Positions 18,720 to 27,056 of a stretch of DNA of 64,000 bases are shown here, one piece after another. Where the stretch lies: contig NZ_JALGRK010000001.1 in NCBI RefSeq assembly GCF_023276655.1, forward strand, positions 1 through 64,000. The letters run 5' to 3'. Source of the stretch: Olsenella intestinalis (GTDB lineage Bacteria; Actinomycetota; Coriobacteriia; Coriobacteriales; Atopobiaceae). The translations under genes and the position numbers were made by a program. The notes beneath the pieces are model-generated. The model did not search any database. It saw nothing but the letters and a program-made list of their open reading frames with translations, and was not told the DNA's origin. Position 1 is the stretch's first letter. Each line of letters begins with the position of its first letter.

Positions 18720-19928
18720 ATGGCTAAGATCGAGATGAAGACCGCGCTCGTCGAGATGGACGGCGACGAGATGACCCGCATCATCTGGCAGATGATCAAG
18801 GACGAGCTGATCTGCCCGTACGTGGAGCTGAAGAGCGAGTACTTCGACCTGGGGCTCGAGATGCGCAACGCGACCGACGACCAGGTGACGATCGACTCGG
18901 CGGAGGCGACCAAGCGCCTGGGCGTCGCCGTGAAGTGCGCGACCATCACGCCGAACGCGGCGCGCATGGAGGAGTACGACCTCAAGCAGATGTGGAAGAG
19001 CCCCAACGGCACGATCCGCGCGCTGCTCGACGGCACCGTGTTCCGCGCGCCGATCGTGGTCAAGGGGATCGACCCGGTGGTGCGCACGTGGAAGAAGCCG
19101 ATCACCATCGCGCGTCACGCGTACGGCGACGTGTACAAGAACACCGAGATCCGCGTGCCGGGCGCGGGCACGGCGGAGCTCGTCTTCACCGCGGCCGACG
19201 GCACCGTAACGCGCGAGAAGATCCACGAGTTCGAGGGCGCGGGCGTGATCCAGGGCACGCACAACCTCGACGCCTCGATCGAGAGCTTCGCGCGCAGCTG
19301 CTTCGAGTACGCGCTCGCCACGGGGCAGGACCTGTGGTTCGCGACGAAGGACACCATCTCGAAGACCTACGACCACCGCTTCAAGGACGTGTTCGCCGAG
19401 GTGTTCGAGGCAGACTACCGCACGCGCTTCGAGGCGGCCGGCATCGAGTACTTCTACACGCTGATCGACGACGCCGTGGCGCGCGTCATGAAGTCGGAGG
19501 GCGGCTTCATCTGGGCGTGCAAGAACTACGACGGCGACGTCATGAGCGACATGCTGTCGTCTGCGTTCGGCTCGCTCGCGATGATGACGTCGGTGCTCGT
19601 CTCGCCGCACGGCTACTTCGAGTACGAGGCCGCGCACGGCACCGTGCAGCGCCACTACTACAAGCACCTCAAGGGCGAGCCGACGTCGACCAACTCGGTG
19701 GCGACGATCTTCGCGTGGACCGGCGCCCTGCGCAAGCGCGGCGAGCTGGACGCCACGCCGGAGCTCGTGGAGTTCGCAGACCGCCTGGAGCGCGCGACCA
19801 TCCAGACGATCGAGGCCGGCAAGATGACCGGCGACCTCGCGCGCATCACGTCGCTTGAGGACGTGACCACGCTCGGCACGCGCGAGTTCATCCTCGCGGT
19901 GCGCGAGACCCTCGACGCGCTGGCCTAG
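18720..19928 (+). CDS. icd: Isocitrate dehydrogenase, NADP-dependent (eukaryote-like type)
   Basis: 402 residues. Opens [23 protein letters not shown], the dimeric NADP-IDH subfamily shared with eukaryotes. Substrate loop [20 protein letters not shown], metal and catalytic residues in [18 protein letters not shown] and [11 protein letters not shown], and the cofactor stretch [17 protein letters not shown] are all present. Converts isocitrate to 2-oxoglutarate. ATG at 18720 has no strong Shine-Dalgarno site beyond GGAGGC. Followed by a strong bidirectional hairpin shared with the convergent purF-like gene. Confidence 0.95.
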   Translation: MAKIEMKTALVEMDGDEMTRIIWQMIKDELICPYVELKSEYFDLGLEMRNATDDQVTIDSAEATKRLGVAVKCATITPNAARMEEYDLKQMWKSPNGTIRALLDGTVFRAPIVVKGIDPVVRTWKKPITIARHAYGDVYKNTEIRVPGAGTAELVFTAADGTVTREKIHEFEGAGVIQGTHNLDASIESFARSCFEYALATGQDLWFATKDTISKTYDHRFKDVFAEVFEADYRTRFEAAGIEYFYTLIDDAVARVMKSEGGFIWACKNYDGDVMSDMLSSAFGSLAMMTSVLVSPHGYFEYEAAHGTVQRHYYKHLKGEPTSTNSVATIFAWTGALRKRGELDATPELVEFADRLERATIQTIEAGKMTGDLARITSLEDVTTLGTREFILAVRETLDALA

Positions 19929-19960
19929 CGCAGGCATAGGCGCGAGCACGGGCGCGGGCA

Positions 19961-19972
19961 GCCGAGAAGAGC
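19961..19972 (+). repeat. GCCGAGAAGAGC repeat family (representative intergenic copy)
   Basis: Exact copies in the window, plus strand: starts at 5972, 13864, 16096, 19961, 21625, 34012, 38962, 42504, 44028, 45738, 46502, 52548, 56070, 62343. Minus strand: 3716-3727, 32951-32962, 41742-41753. One-mismatch copies include 4325-4336 (-), 21660-21671 (-), 24877-24888 (+), 55327-55338 (+). The next bases are often CGTGC or CCTGC. Six exact copies (19961, 21625, 44028, 46502, 56070, 62343) are intergenic. In coding copies it is read as AEKS, ALLG or other peptides depending on frame, so the conservation is of DNA, not of one peptide. Confidence 0.85.
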
Positions 19973-20007
19973 CTGCCCCCGCACTCGACAGACAGCACCA
20001 AACGAAC

Positions 20008-20041
20008 GACGCCGGTCGCAGGAAGCCCTGCGGCCGGCGTC
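20008..20041. terminator. Bidirectional terminator between convergent icd and purF-like gene
   Basis: GACGCCGGTCGCAGG (20008-20022) pairs with CCTGCGGCCGGCGTC (20027-20041) with one mismatch and a 4-base loop. It lies 80 bases after icd and 31 bases after the purF-like stop on the other strand. Confidence 0.8.
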
Positions 20042-20072
20042 TTCATGTCAGGTGGACCTGGTCGGGTGCTCG

Positions 20073-21494
20073 CTACTCGCGACCGTCCCAGCAGTAGGTG
20101 CAGACCTTCTCGCGCGGGAGGCCGATGGCCTCGAGCAGGCCGTCCAGGCTCTGGAACGACAGCGAGTCGAAGCCCATCTCCTCGCAGATCGACTTGAGCA
20201 GGCACTTGCCGCGCTTGGTCTTGCCGTCCGCGTACTCGGCGATGTGCTCTTCTCCGCCCTCAGGCTCGAGCTCCTTGATCTTGCGGCGGGCGATGAGCTC
20301 GTACTCGGAGTTGCTGCGCGAGAACGAGAGGTACTTGCAGCCGTACATGATCGGCGGGCAGGCCGAGCGCATGTGGACTTCCTTGGCGCCGGTGTTGTAG
20401 AGGAAGTCGACGGTCTCGCGCAGCTGCGTGCCGCGGACGATCGAGTCGTCGACGAGCAGGAGCTTCTTGCCGTCGATCAGCTCGGAGACCGGGATCTGCT
20501 TCATCTTGGCGACGCGGTTGCGGATCTCCTGGTTGGTCGGCATGAACGAGCGCGGCCACGTGGGGGTGTACTTCACGAACGGGCGCGCGAAGGTCTTGCC
20601 GGACTCCATGGCGTAGCCGATGCCGTGGGGAAGGCCGGAGTCGGGCACGCCGGCGACGTAGTCCACGTCGGGCAGGGTGCCGGCCTCGCGCTCGTCGCGC
20701 GCCATGATGCGGCCGTTGGCGTAGCGCATGGTCTCGACGTTCTGGCCCTCGTAGACGGAGTTGGGGTAGCCGTAGTAGACCCAGAGGAACGAGCAGATGC
20801 GCATCTCGTCGACGGGCTCGGAGAGAACCTCGTAGCCGTCGGCGCGCACCCGCACGATCTCGGCGGAGCCAAGCTCGTGCTCGGAGGCGTAGCCCAGCTT
20901 CTCGTAGGCGAACGACTCGAACGACACGCAGTAGCCGTCGTCGTCGCGGCCGATGAGGACCGGCAGGCGGCCCATCTTGTCGCGCGCGGCCACGAGCTCG
21001 CCGGACTCGAGCATGATGAGCAGCGTGAGCGAGCCCTCGATCTGGCCCTGCGCGTACTTGATGCCCTCGACGAGGTCGTCCTGCGTGTTGATCATGGTCG
21101 CGACGAGCTCGGTCGCGTTCACGTCGCCGTTGCTGAGCGACATGAACTGCGCGCCGCGCTCCTCCATCTTCTCGACGAGGTCGGCCTGGTTGGTGATGTT
21201 GCCCACCGTCGAGATCGCGTACACGCCGAGCTTCGAGCGCACCAGAAGCGGCTGCGGGTCGGAGTCGGAGATGCAGCCCATGGCGCACATGCCCTCGAAC
21301 TCGGGCAGGTCGTGGTCGAACCGGGTGCGGAACGGCGTGTTCTCGATCGAGTGGATCTCCTTCTTGAACCCGCCATCCGGCAGGCACGAGACCATGCCCG
21401 CGCGACGCGTGCCTAGGTGTGAGTGATAGTCGACGCCAAAGAAGACGTCCAGCACCACGTCACGGTGAGACACCGCACCAAAGAAAGCACCCAT
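20073..21494 (-). CDS. PurF-like amidophosphoribosyltransferase lacking the glutaminase cysteine
   Basis: 473 residues. The phosphoribosyltransferase part is intact (GKKLLLVDDSIVRGTQLRETV, the PRPP loop) and the C-terminal cysteines of the Fe-S type are present (CTYCWDG at the end). The N-terminal Ntn-hydrolase domain keeps the fold signature DYHSHLGTRRAGM but begins MGAFFGAVSH: the invariant Cys that normally follows Met or a propeptide in PurF is not there. So either ammonia-dependent or a paralogue with another role. ATG preceded by a GGAGG (minus strand, 21499-21503). Monocistronic. Confidence 0.88.
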   Translation of the reverse strand: MGAFFGAVSHRDVVLDVFFGVDYHSHLGTRRAGMVSCLPDGGFKKEIHSIENTPFRTRFDHDLPEFEGMCAMGCISDSDPQPLLVRSKLGVYAISTVGNITNQADLVEKMEERGAQFMSLSNGDVNATELVATMINTQDDLVEGIKYAQGQIEGSLTLLIMLESGELVAARDKMGRLPVLIGRDDDGYCVSFESFAYEKLGYASEHELGSAEIVRVRADGYEVLSEPVDEMRICSFLWVYYGYPNSVYEGQNVETMRYANGRIMARDEREAGTLPDVDYVAGVPDSGLPHGIGYAMESGKTFARPFVKYTPTWPRSFMPTNQEIRNRVAKMKQIPVSELIDGKKLLLVDDSIVRGTQLRETVDFLYNTGAKEVHMRSACPPIMYGCKYLSFSRSNSEYELIARRKIKELEPEGGEEHIAEYADGKTKRGKCLLKSICEEMGFDSLSFQSLDGLLEAIGLPREKVCTYCWDGRE

Positions 21495-21624
21495 GAGACC
21501 TCCGCCCAGACAGTGTTCGGCCGCCCGCGGGGCGACCCGCTACGCACATGAGTATACGGGGCGCGCACGCCATCCCCCGACGATTGCCCCATCGCGATTC
21601 CGAATCGCAATAATCAGGAGCCCT

Positions 21625-21671
21625 GCCGAGAAGAGCCTACGTCCGGGCTGGTAGGCCACGCTCTTCTCGCC
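21625..21671. terminator. Inverted pair of the GCCGAGAAGAGC motif forming a hairpin
   Basis: CGAGAAGAGC (21627-21636) with following CTAC, and GTAG then GCTCTTCTCG (21660-21669), can fold into a stem with a short internal bulge. It lies just downstream of the stop of the leftward gloA2-like gene and upstream of the purF-like gene, the place expected for a terminator of the former. No T-run follows. Confidence 0.55.
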
Positions 21672-21721
21672 CGCGCGAACGCGGCGGCGACGTGGCGTGC
21701 GGAAGCCGGGTCGCGCCGCGG

Positions 21722-22105
21722 CTACTCGTGCAGCTCGAGCGGGAGCCCGTCGGGGTCGGAGAAGAACGTCATTCGCTCGCCGGTGAAGTCGTCGGTGCGC
21801 ACCGGCTCGCACTCGATGCCGCGCTCGGCGAGCTGGGCCACGGCCGCCTCGATGTCGCTCACGCGAAACGCGAGGTGGCGCAGGCCGCACGCCTCGGGGT
21901 ACGACGGCCGCGCGGGCGGATTCTCCGGCGCGAAGATCTCGAGCTCGGTCGTGGGGTTCACGCGCAGGTCGAGCTTCCAGTCGCGCTTCTCGGGCCGCCA
22001 GTTCTCGCGCACGACCTCAAAGCCCAGGCGCTCCACGTAGAACTCGCGCGAGACCTCGTAGTCGGACACGATGATCGCAACGTGATGAATCGCCGAGAAG
22101 TTCAT
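21722..22105 (-). CDS. gloA2: VOC/glyoxalase-family protein, GloA2 (YaeR)-like
   Basis: 127 residues, closely patterned on E. coli YaeR/GloA2: HHVAIIVSDYEVSREFY, LDLRVNP, RPSYPEACGLRHLAFRV, GIECEPVRTDDFTGERMTFF and the C-terminal DPDGLPLELHE. Two beta-alpha-beta-beta-beta modules; metal ligands include the early His and terminal Glu. Substrate not established. Start at 22105 is set by the conserved MNFSAIHHVAI and a GGAGGG site; an upstream in-frame extension is not conserved. Confidence 0.9.
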   Translation of the reverse strand: MNFSAIHHVAIIVSDYEVSREFYVERLGFEVVRENWRPEKRDWKLDLRVNPTTELEIFAPENPPARPSYPEACGLRHLAFRVSDIEAAVAQLAERGIECEPVRTDDFTGERMTFFSDPDGLPLELHE

Positions 22106-22276
22106 GCGTCCCTCCTGTCTGCAGGCCTGCCCCGGCGCGCAGTCATGCGCAGCAAGGCGGCCGACGTCTCTGTCCCCTGCATGATAGCGTCCCCGCACCG
22201 CGGTCGCACGGGTGGACTCGGCCGTGCCTCGACGGTGACCCGGCCAAGCCCTCCCATACCGCTTAGCGACTAAAAA

Positions 22277-22324
22277 TCGCCATTTTTGGCGAAAGTTAGG
22301 CCTAATTTTCGCCAATTTTGGCGA
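22277..22324. promoter_or_regulatory. Paired palindromic operators upstream of the DUF4143 ATPase gene
   Basis: Two 16-bp near-identical palindromes, TCGCCATTTTTGGCGA (22277-22292) and TCGCCAATTTTGGCGA (22309-22324), lie 32 bp apart centre to centre, about three helical turns. Between them is TTAGGCCTAA; together 22286-22315 form one larger palindrome with a single mismatch. The tract is markedly AT-rich for this genome and ends 18 bases before the ribosome site of the ATPase gene. Confidence 0.6.
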
Positions 22325-22358
22325 TAATAGGTCGCAAACAGCAAGGAGGAGGTTGTCC

Positions 22359-23660
22359 ATGCAGAGAGCCCTCATGAAAAAGCTCGTCGAGTGGAAAGAC
22401 GCCCCACGTCGTAAACCGCTCATCCTCAACGGCGCACGCCAGGTCGGAAAGACCTGGCTGCTCAAGGAATTCGGCCGAACGCACTTCGAAAGCGTCGCCT
22501 ACGTCAACCTCGACGACAGCCCGACGATGAGGGAGCAATTCGAGCTCGGTTACGACATCGACAGGATTGTCTCCGCCATCCAGTTCGAGACTGGCCAAAT
22601 CGTCAGCGAGGGAAGCACGCTCGTCATCCTCGACGAGATACAGGAGTGCCCCAAGGCTCTTACCTCACTCAAATACTTCTGCGAAAAACGTCCGGGCCTT
22701 GCCGTTGCCGCAGCGGGATCGCTTCTCGGCATAACGGTGCACGAAGGAACAGGCTACCCCGTCGGTAAGGTGAACACGCTCGACCTATACCCCCTGAGCT
22801 TTCGTGAATTTCTTTCCGCATCAGGCAACGTCAGCCTCGTAGACCTGCTCGACAGCAACGACGCCGCCCTCATAAGTTCCTTCTCGTCCAAATTCATACC
22901 GCTGCTGCGCCAGTACTATTACGTCGGCGGGATGCCCGAGGCAGTCATGGCCTTCCTGGAGCGCGGACTCCTCGAGGACGCCCGTGCGGTACAGCGCCAG
23001 ATTATTCTTGACTACGAGTTCGACATCTCCAAACACCTTTCTAGGACAGAGACCGAATACACGATCGCCGCATGGAACTCCGTGCCGTCTCACCTCGGGA
23101 GAGAAAACAAACGATTTGTGTTCGGCCACATCGCCGAGGGCGCCCGCGCAAGGGACTTCAGATCAGGCATCACCTGGCTGACGCAAGCAGGAATCGCACT
23201 CAGGGTCCCCAGGATCTCCAAGCCGGACATCCCACTTCGCTCATACGAAGACCCCTCGATCTTCAAGTTATTCCTCGCCGACATCGGCCTGCTGGGTGCC
23301 ATGGTTCAGCTCGACAAGAACGCCGTCATCTCGGGCAGCGACATCTTCGAAGAGTTCAAGGGTGCGCTTACCGAGCAGTATGTCTGTCAGCAGCTCGTAT
23401 CAGAGAACGCTCTCTCTCCCTACTATTGGTCAGCCAAAAGCTCGACGGGAGAGATCGACTTCCTCGTCCAGAGCGGCACCGACGTCTTCGCTATCGAAGT
23501 AAAGGCAGACGAGAACCTCCGCGCCAAGAGTCTGCGTTCCTTCAAGAAGGCACACCCCGAGACAAAGGCCCTACGCTTCAGTCTCTCAGGCTACCGAGAG
23601 CAGGACTGGATGAGGAACGTGCCGCTCTATGCAATCTCATGCAAGGGCCTTTGGTCATAG
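22359..23660 (+). CDS. AAA ATPase with C-terminal DUF4143 (mobile-type ATP-binding protein)
   Basis: 433 residues. Walker A GARQVGKTWLLKEF (25-38), Walker B LVILDEIQECPKAL, sensor-like AAAGSLLG, a winged-helix-like middle, and a C-terminal DUF4143 nuclease-like fold (STGEIDFLVQ ... FAIEVKAD). Biological role of the family is unproven; copies are patchily distributed and often near mobile or defence genes. Start at ATG 22359, nine bases after AAGGAGGA; the TTG at 22353 is too close to it. Base composition is AT-richer than its neighbours, suggesting transfer. A broken relative lies at 36508-36834. Confidence 0.9.
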   Translation: MQRALMKKLVEWKDAPRRKPLILNGARQVGKTWLLKEFGRTHFESVAYVNLDDSPTMREQFELGYDIDRIVSAIQFETGQIVSEGSTLVILDEIQECPKALTSLKYFCEKRPGLAVAAAGSLLGITVHEGTGYPVGKVNTLDLYPLSFREFLSASGNVSLVDLLDSNDAALISSFSSKFIPLLRQYYYVGGMPEAVMAFLERGLLEDARAVQRQIILDYEFDISKHLSRTETEYTIAAWNSVPSHLGRENKRFVFGHIAEGARARDFRSGITWLTQAGIALRVPRISKPDIPLRSYEDPSIFKLFLADIGLLGAMVQLDKNAVISGSDIFEEFKGALTEQYVCQQLVSENALSPYYWSAKSSTGEIDFLVQSGTDVFAIEVKADENLRAKSLRSFKKAHPETKALRFSLSGYREQDWMRNVPLYAISCKGLWS

Positions 23661-23847
23661 GGCTACTCCCCGATTACGCAGCCGCCTCGGACCCAACCCA
23701 TCAAACATGCACTTTACGTGCACGCACGGGCTCGGCAGGCATCAGTTCGCGCCCTGCGGGTAGACTATCTCACACAAAACAATTGCAGGCGATATATCTC
23801 TGCCCAATACAATTTGCGGCCACCGGCCGCAGGAACAGAAGGTACGC

Positions 23848-24321
23848 ATGACGCCCAGCACCACCACGGCCCCCGACGCCATCCCGGAGGACTTCAACCC
23901 CCTCTGCCTCGACAACCAGCTCTGCTTCCCGCTCTACGCGGCGTCCAAGGAGCTCACCCGCAGGTACAAGCCGTTCCTCGATCCGCTCGGCCTCACCTAC
24001 ACCCAGTACGTCACCATGATGGCCCTCTGGGAGCGCGACGGCGTGACCGTCGGCGAGCTCGGCGATCGCCTCTACCTCGACTCGGCGACCCTCACGCCGC
24101 TGCTCAAGCGCCTCGAGTCGCACGGCTACCTCAGCCGCACGCGCTCCCCCAAGGACGAGCGCGTCGTCATCATCACCCTCACCGAGAAGGGCCGCGACCT
24201 TCGCCGCCAGGCGCTCGACGTGCCCAGCTGCATCGCGGGCCGCGTCGGCCTCGAGCCGGCAAAGCTCGTTGAGCTCAAGGGCCTGCTCGAGGACCTGCTC
24301 GCCGCGTTCAAGGAGGCCTAG
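23848..24321 (+). CDS. MarR-family regulator, OhrR-like redox sensor
   Basis: 157 residues. Winged helix with TYTQYVTMMALWERDGVTVGELGDRLYLDSATLTPLLKRLE and wing KDERVVIITLTEKG. The N-terminal LDNQLCFPLYAASKEL matches the OhrR redox cysteine motif (QLCFALYAAS), so a peroxide/thiol switch is likely. No ohr peroxidase gene is adjacent; instead it is followed directly by an HD protein and an ABC exporter, which it probably controls. ATG follows GAAGGTACGC. Confidence 0.9.
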   Translation: MTPSTTTAPDAIPEDFNPLCLDNQLCFPLYAASKELTRRYKPFLDPLGLTYTQYVTMMALWERDGVTVGELGDRLYLDSATLTPLLKRLESHGYLSRTRSPKDERVVIITLTEKGRDLRRQALDVPSCIAGRVGLEPAKLVELKGLLEDLLAAFKEA

Positions 24322-24322
24322 C

Positions 24323-24901
24323 GTGACCCACGCAACCCCCGACGCCGCCCCCTCCCCCGCCGACCAGGCCGCACGCGAGCCGCGCCCCGCCCGCCGCCCC
24401 ATCGCCGCCGACGCCACACCCGAGCAGCTCATCTCCCGCCACGCCGCTGACATCCTCGCGTCGCCCGGCATGCGCGTCGAGGCGACCTGCATCCAGCACG
24501 GCGACACCTCGGTCCTCGCCCACTCCGCCGCCGTCAGCGCCTGGTGCGTCGTCATCGCGCGCACCCTGCGCGTCCCGGTCGACGAGCGCGCCCTCGTCCG
24601 CGGCTCGCTCCTCCACGACTACTTCCTCTACGACTGGCACGTCGACGACCCCAGCCACCGCCTCCACGGCTTCACGCACCCCGGCGTCGCCTGCGCCAAC
24701 GCCGAGCGCGACTTCGGCCTCACGCCGACCGAGCGCTCCATGGTCCGCCACCACATGTTCCCGCTCACGCCCACGCCGCCCACCTGCCGCGAAGGCGCCA
24801 TCCTCTGCCTCGCCGACAAGATCGTGGCCACGCGCGAGACCCTCCACGGCTTCTCCCTCCGCCTTCACAAGGCGCGGGCGAGAAGAGCACGCTCCAACTA
24901 G
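24323..24901 (+). CDS. HD-domain phosphohydrolase
   Basis: 192 residues from a GTG one base after the MarR stop; AAGGAGG is inside the end of the marR gene, so the two are translationally coupled. HD motifs: CIQHGDTSVLAHSAAVSAW, RGSLLHDYFLYDWH, GFTHPGVACANAERDFGLT, ADKIVATRET. Soluble phosphohydrolase of unknown substrate. The first 45 residues are Ala/Pro-rich and probably disordered. Ends ten bases before the ABC gene. Confidence 0.85.
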   Translation: MTHATPDAAPSPADQAAREPRPARRPIAADATPEQLISRHAADILASPGMRVEATCIQHGDTSVLAHSAAVSAWCVVIARTLRVPVDERALVRGSLLHDYFLYDWHVDDPSHRLHGFTHPGVACANAERDFGLTPTERSMVRHHMFPLTPTPPTCREGAILCLADKIVATRETLHGFSLRLHKARARRARSN

Positions 24902-24912
24902 AAAGGACCGCC

Positions 24913-26718
24913 ATGTCCCAGAGATCCACAGCGCCCCTCAAGCGCTCCACCGTCAAGCGCACCCTCCAGCGCTTCTGGGCCGTCACGAGGATGCAGCCCG
25001 GCATCACCGCGCTCTCCGTCATCACGAGCGCCGGCTACACGGCCCTTCTCACCTACGCAAACACCTACGTCATGGGTCTCATCGTGGACCGCGTCCAGGC
25101 GGGACCGGTCGCGCCCGACCAGGTCGCCGCCGTCTTCGGCCCCTACGTGCTCGCGCTGCTGCTCGTCAACGCCGTGGGCCAGGCCTTCTCCAAGCTGCAG
25201 GACTACACCGTCTACAAGCTCGAGATGAACGGCAACTACCACCTCGCGCGCCTGTGCTTCGACACCCTCTCCAACCAGTCCATGACCTTCCACACGAGCC
25301 GCTTTGGGGGCTCGCTCGTCTCGCAGACGAGCCGCTTCATGGGCGGCTACACGGCACTGGTCGACGTCGTGGTCTACTCGCTGATCCCCACCGTCGCCGC
25401 CGTCGTCTGCACGCTCGTGACCCTCGTGCCGGTGGCGCCCCTCTTCGTGCTCATCCTCTTCGTGCTGCTCACGGTCTACGTCGCGGCCGCCTACTTCATG
25501 TACAACAAGATCCTGCCGCTCACGGCCGCCACGGCCAAAGCGCAGAACAAGCTCTCCGGCGTGCTCTCCGACGCCGTGACCAACATCCTCGCCGTCAAGA
25601 CCTACGGCCGCGAGGACTTTGAGCGCGGCTTCTTCGACGCCGCCAACACCGAGGCGATGGAGACCGAGCGCGTCTCCATGAACGCCATGATGCGCCGCGG
25701 CGCCATGACCTCGACGCTCATCACCGTCATCATGTTCGTCACGTCGATCTTCGTGGCCGGCGGCAACGCCTGGTTCGGTATCAGCGCAGGCACCCTCGTG
25801 ATGATGTTCACCTACACCTACCAGCTCACCATGCGCTTCAACTACTTCAACTCCATGCTCGCGCGCATGAACCGCGCCGTGGGCGACGCCGCCGAGATGA
25901 CCCGCATCCTCGACGAGCCGCGCCTCGTGGAGGACGCCCCCGACGCCGCCGAGCTCGCCGTCAGCGAGGGCGCCATCGACTTCGAGCACCTCTCCTTCCG
26001 CTACCTCGACGCCGCCGAGGGCGACTACGTCTTCTCCGACCTCGACCTCCACGTGCCGGCCGGCCAGCGCATCGGCCTCGTCGGCCGCTCGGGCTCGGGC
26101 AAGACCACCCTCACCAAGCTGCTGCTTCGCCTCTCCGACGTGCAGGAGGGCCGCGTACTCGTCGACGGGCAGGACATCAGCCGCTGCACCCAGCAGTCGC
26201 TGCGCCGCCAGATCGCCTACGTCCCGCAGGAGGCTCTTCTCTTCCACCGCTCCATCGGCGAGAACATCGCCTACGGCAAGCCCGACGCGACCGTGGAGGA
26301 GATCCGCGACGCGGCGGCGCAGGCCAACGCCCTCGAGTTCATCGACCGCCTGCCCAACGGGCTCGAGACCATGGTCGGCGAGAGGGGCGTCAAGCTCTCG
26401 GGCGGACAGCGGCAGCGCATCGCGATCGCCCGCGCGATCCTGGCCGACGCGCCGATCCTCGTGCTCGACGAGGCCACGAGCGCCCTCGACAGCGAGAGCG
26501 AGGCCGCGGTCCAGGGCGCGCTCGAGAACCTCATGCGCGGGCGCACCGCGATCGTGGTCGCGCACCGCCTCTCGACCGTCGCGTCGCTCGACCGCATCGT
26601 CGTGCTCGACGGCGGCGAGATCGTGGAGGACGGCACGCACGCCGAGCTCAGCCAGGCCGGCGGCGTCTACGAGGGACTCTGGGACCGCCAGAGCGGCGCG
26701 TTCCTTGAGGGGGAGTAG
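24913..26718 (+). CDS. ABC exporter, fused membrane and ATPase domains
   Basis: 601 residues, half-transporter type. Six membrane helices in residues 30-310 (ALSVITSAGYTALLTYANTY, VYSLIPTVAAVVCTLVTLVP, STLITVIMFVTSIFVAG), then the ATPase: Walker A GRSGSGKTTL, Q-loop YVPQEALLF, signature LSGGQRQRIAIA, Walker B ILVLDEATSALD, H-loop VAHRLSTV. Works as a dimer; substrate unknown, perhaps a drug or peptide. Third gene of an OhrR-HD-ABC operon; AAAGGA precedes the ATG. Confidence 0.93.
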   Translation: MSQRSTAPLKRSTVKRTLQRFWAVTRMQPGITALSVITSAGYTALLTYANTYVMGLIVDRVQAGPVAPDQVAAVFGPYVLALLLVNAVGQAFSKLQDYTVYKLEMNGNYHLARLCFDTLSNQSMTFHTSRFGGSLVSQTSRFMGGYTALVDVVVYSLIPTVAAVVCTLVTLVPVAPLFVLILFVLLTVYVAAAYFMYNKILPLTAATAKAQNKLSGVLSDAVTNILAVKTYGREDFERGFFDAANTEAMETERVSMNAMMRRGAMTSTLITVIMFVTSIFVAGGNAWFGISAGTLVMMFTYTYQLTMRFNYFNSMLARMNRAVGDAAEMTRILDEPRLVEDAPDAAELAVSEGAIDFEHLSFRYLDAAEGDYVFSDLDLHVPAGQRIGLVGRSGSGKTTLTKLLLRLSDVQEGRVLVDGQDISRCTQQSLRRQIAYVPQEALLFHRSIGENIAYGKPDATVEEIRDAAAQANALEFIDRLPNGLETMVGERGVKLSGGQRQRIAIARAILADAPILVLDEATSALDSESEAAVQGALENLMRGRTAIVVAHRLSTVASLDRIVVLDGGEIVEDGTHAELSQAGGVYEGLWDRQSGAFLEGE

Positions 26719-27056
26719 GCTCGCGCGTCAGCCACCGCCAAGCGCAGATGGGCCACCGCAAGCTTTTGAAAAAACACTTGCGAAGCAGTCCGGCGGTCGT
26801 GAAGAGTTGCATCCATGGCGCATTGCACCTCTTGAAAATGGCACCGTATCCGTACCGATAAGACCGTGACCCCCGCCAGTTGCCATTCGCGCCGCTCGAT
26901 GCGGCGACCGTCGCGATCGCAACGGCACGTCTCGCACATCGCCATCCACATGCGAGCGGCGTACCGTTTCCACCGCTTAACGAGGCGGAAGGTCCAGCCC
27001 TGTCTCACCATATACAATAGTGCAGAGTCCGAAATCCCCTCGAGCAAGGAGCGACC
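26719..27056. other. Gene-free 338-base leader of the large wall protein
   Basis: No credible reading frame. A TATACAAT box (27011-27018), 39 bases before the start codon, is the best -10 candidate; no matching -35 hexamer is evident. A strong GAGCAAGGAG ribosome site precedes the ATG. Confidence 0.4.
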
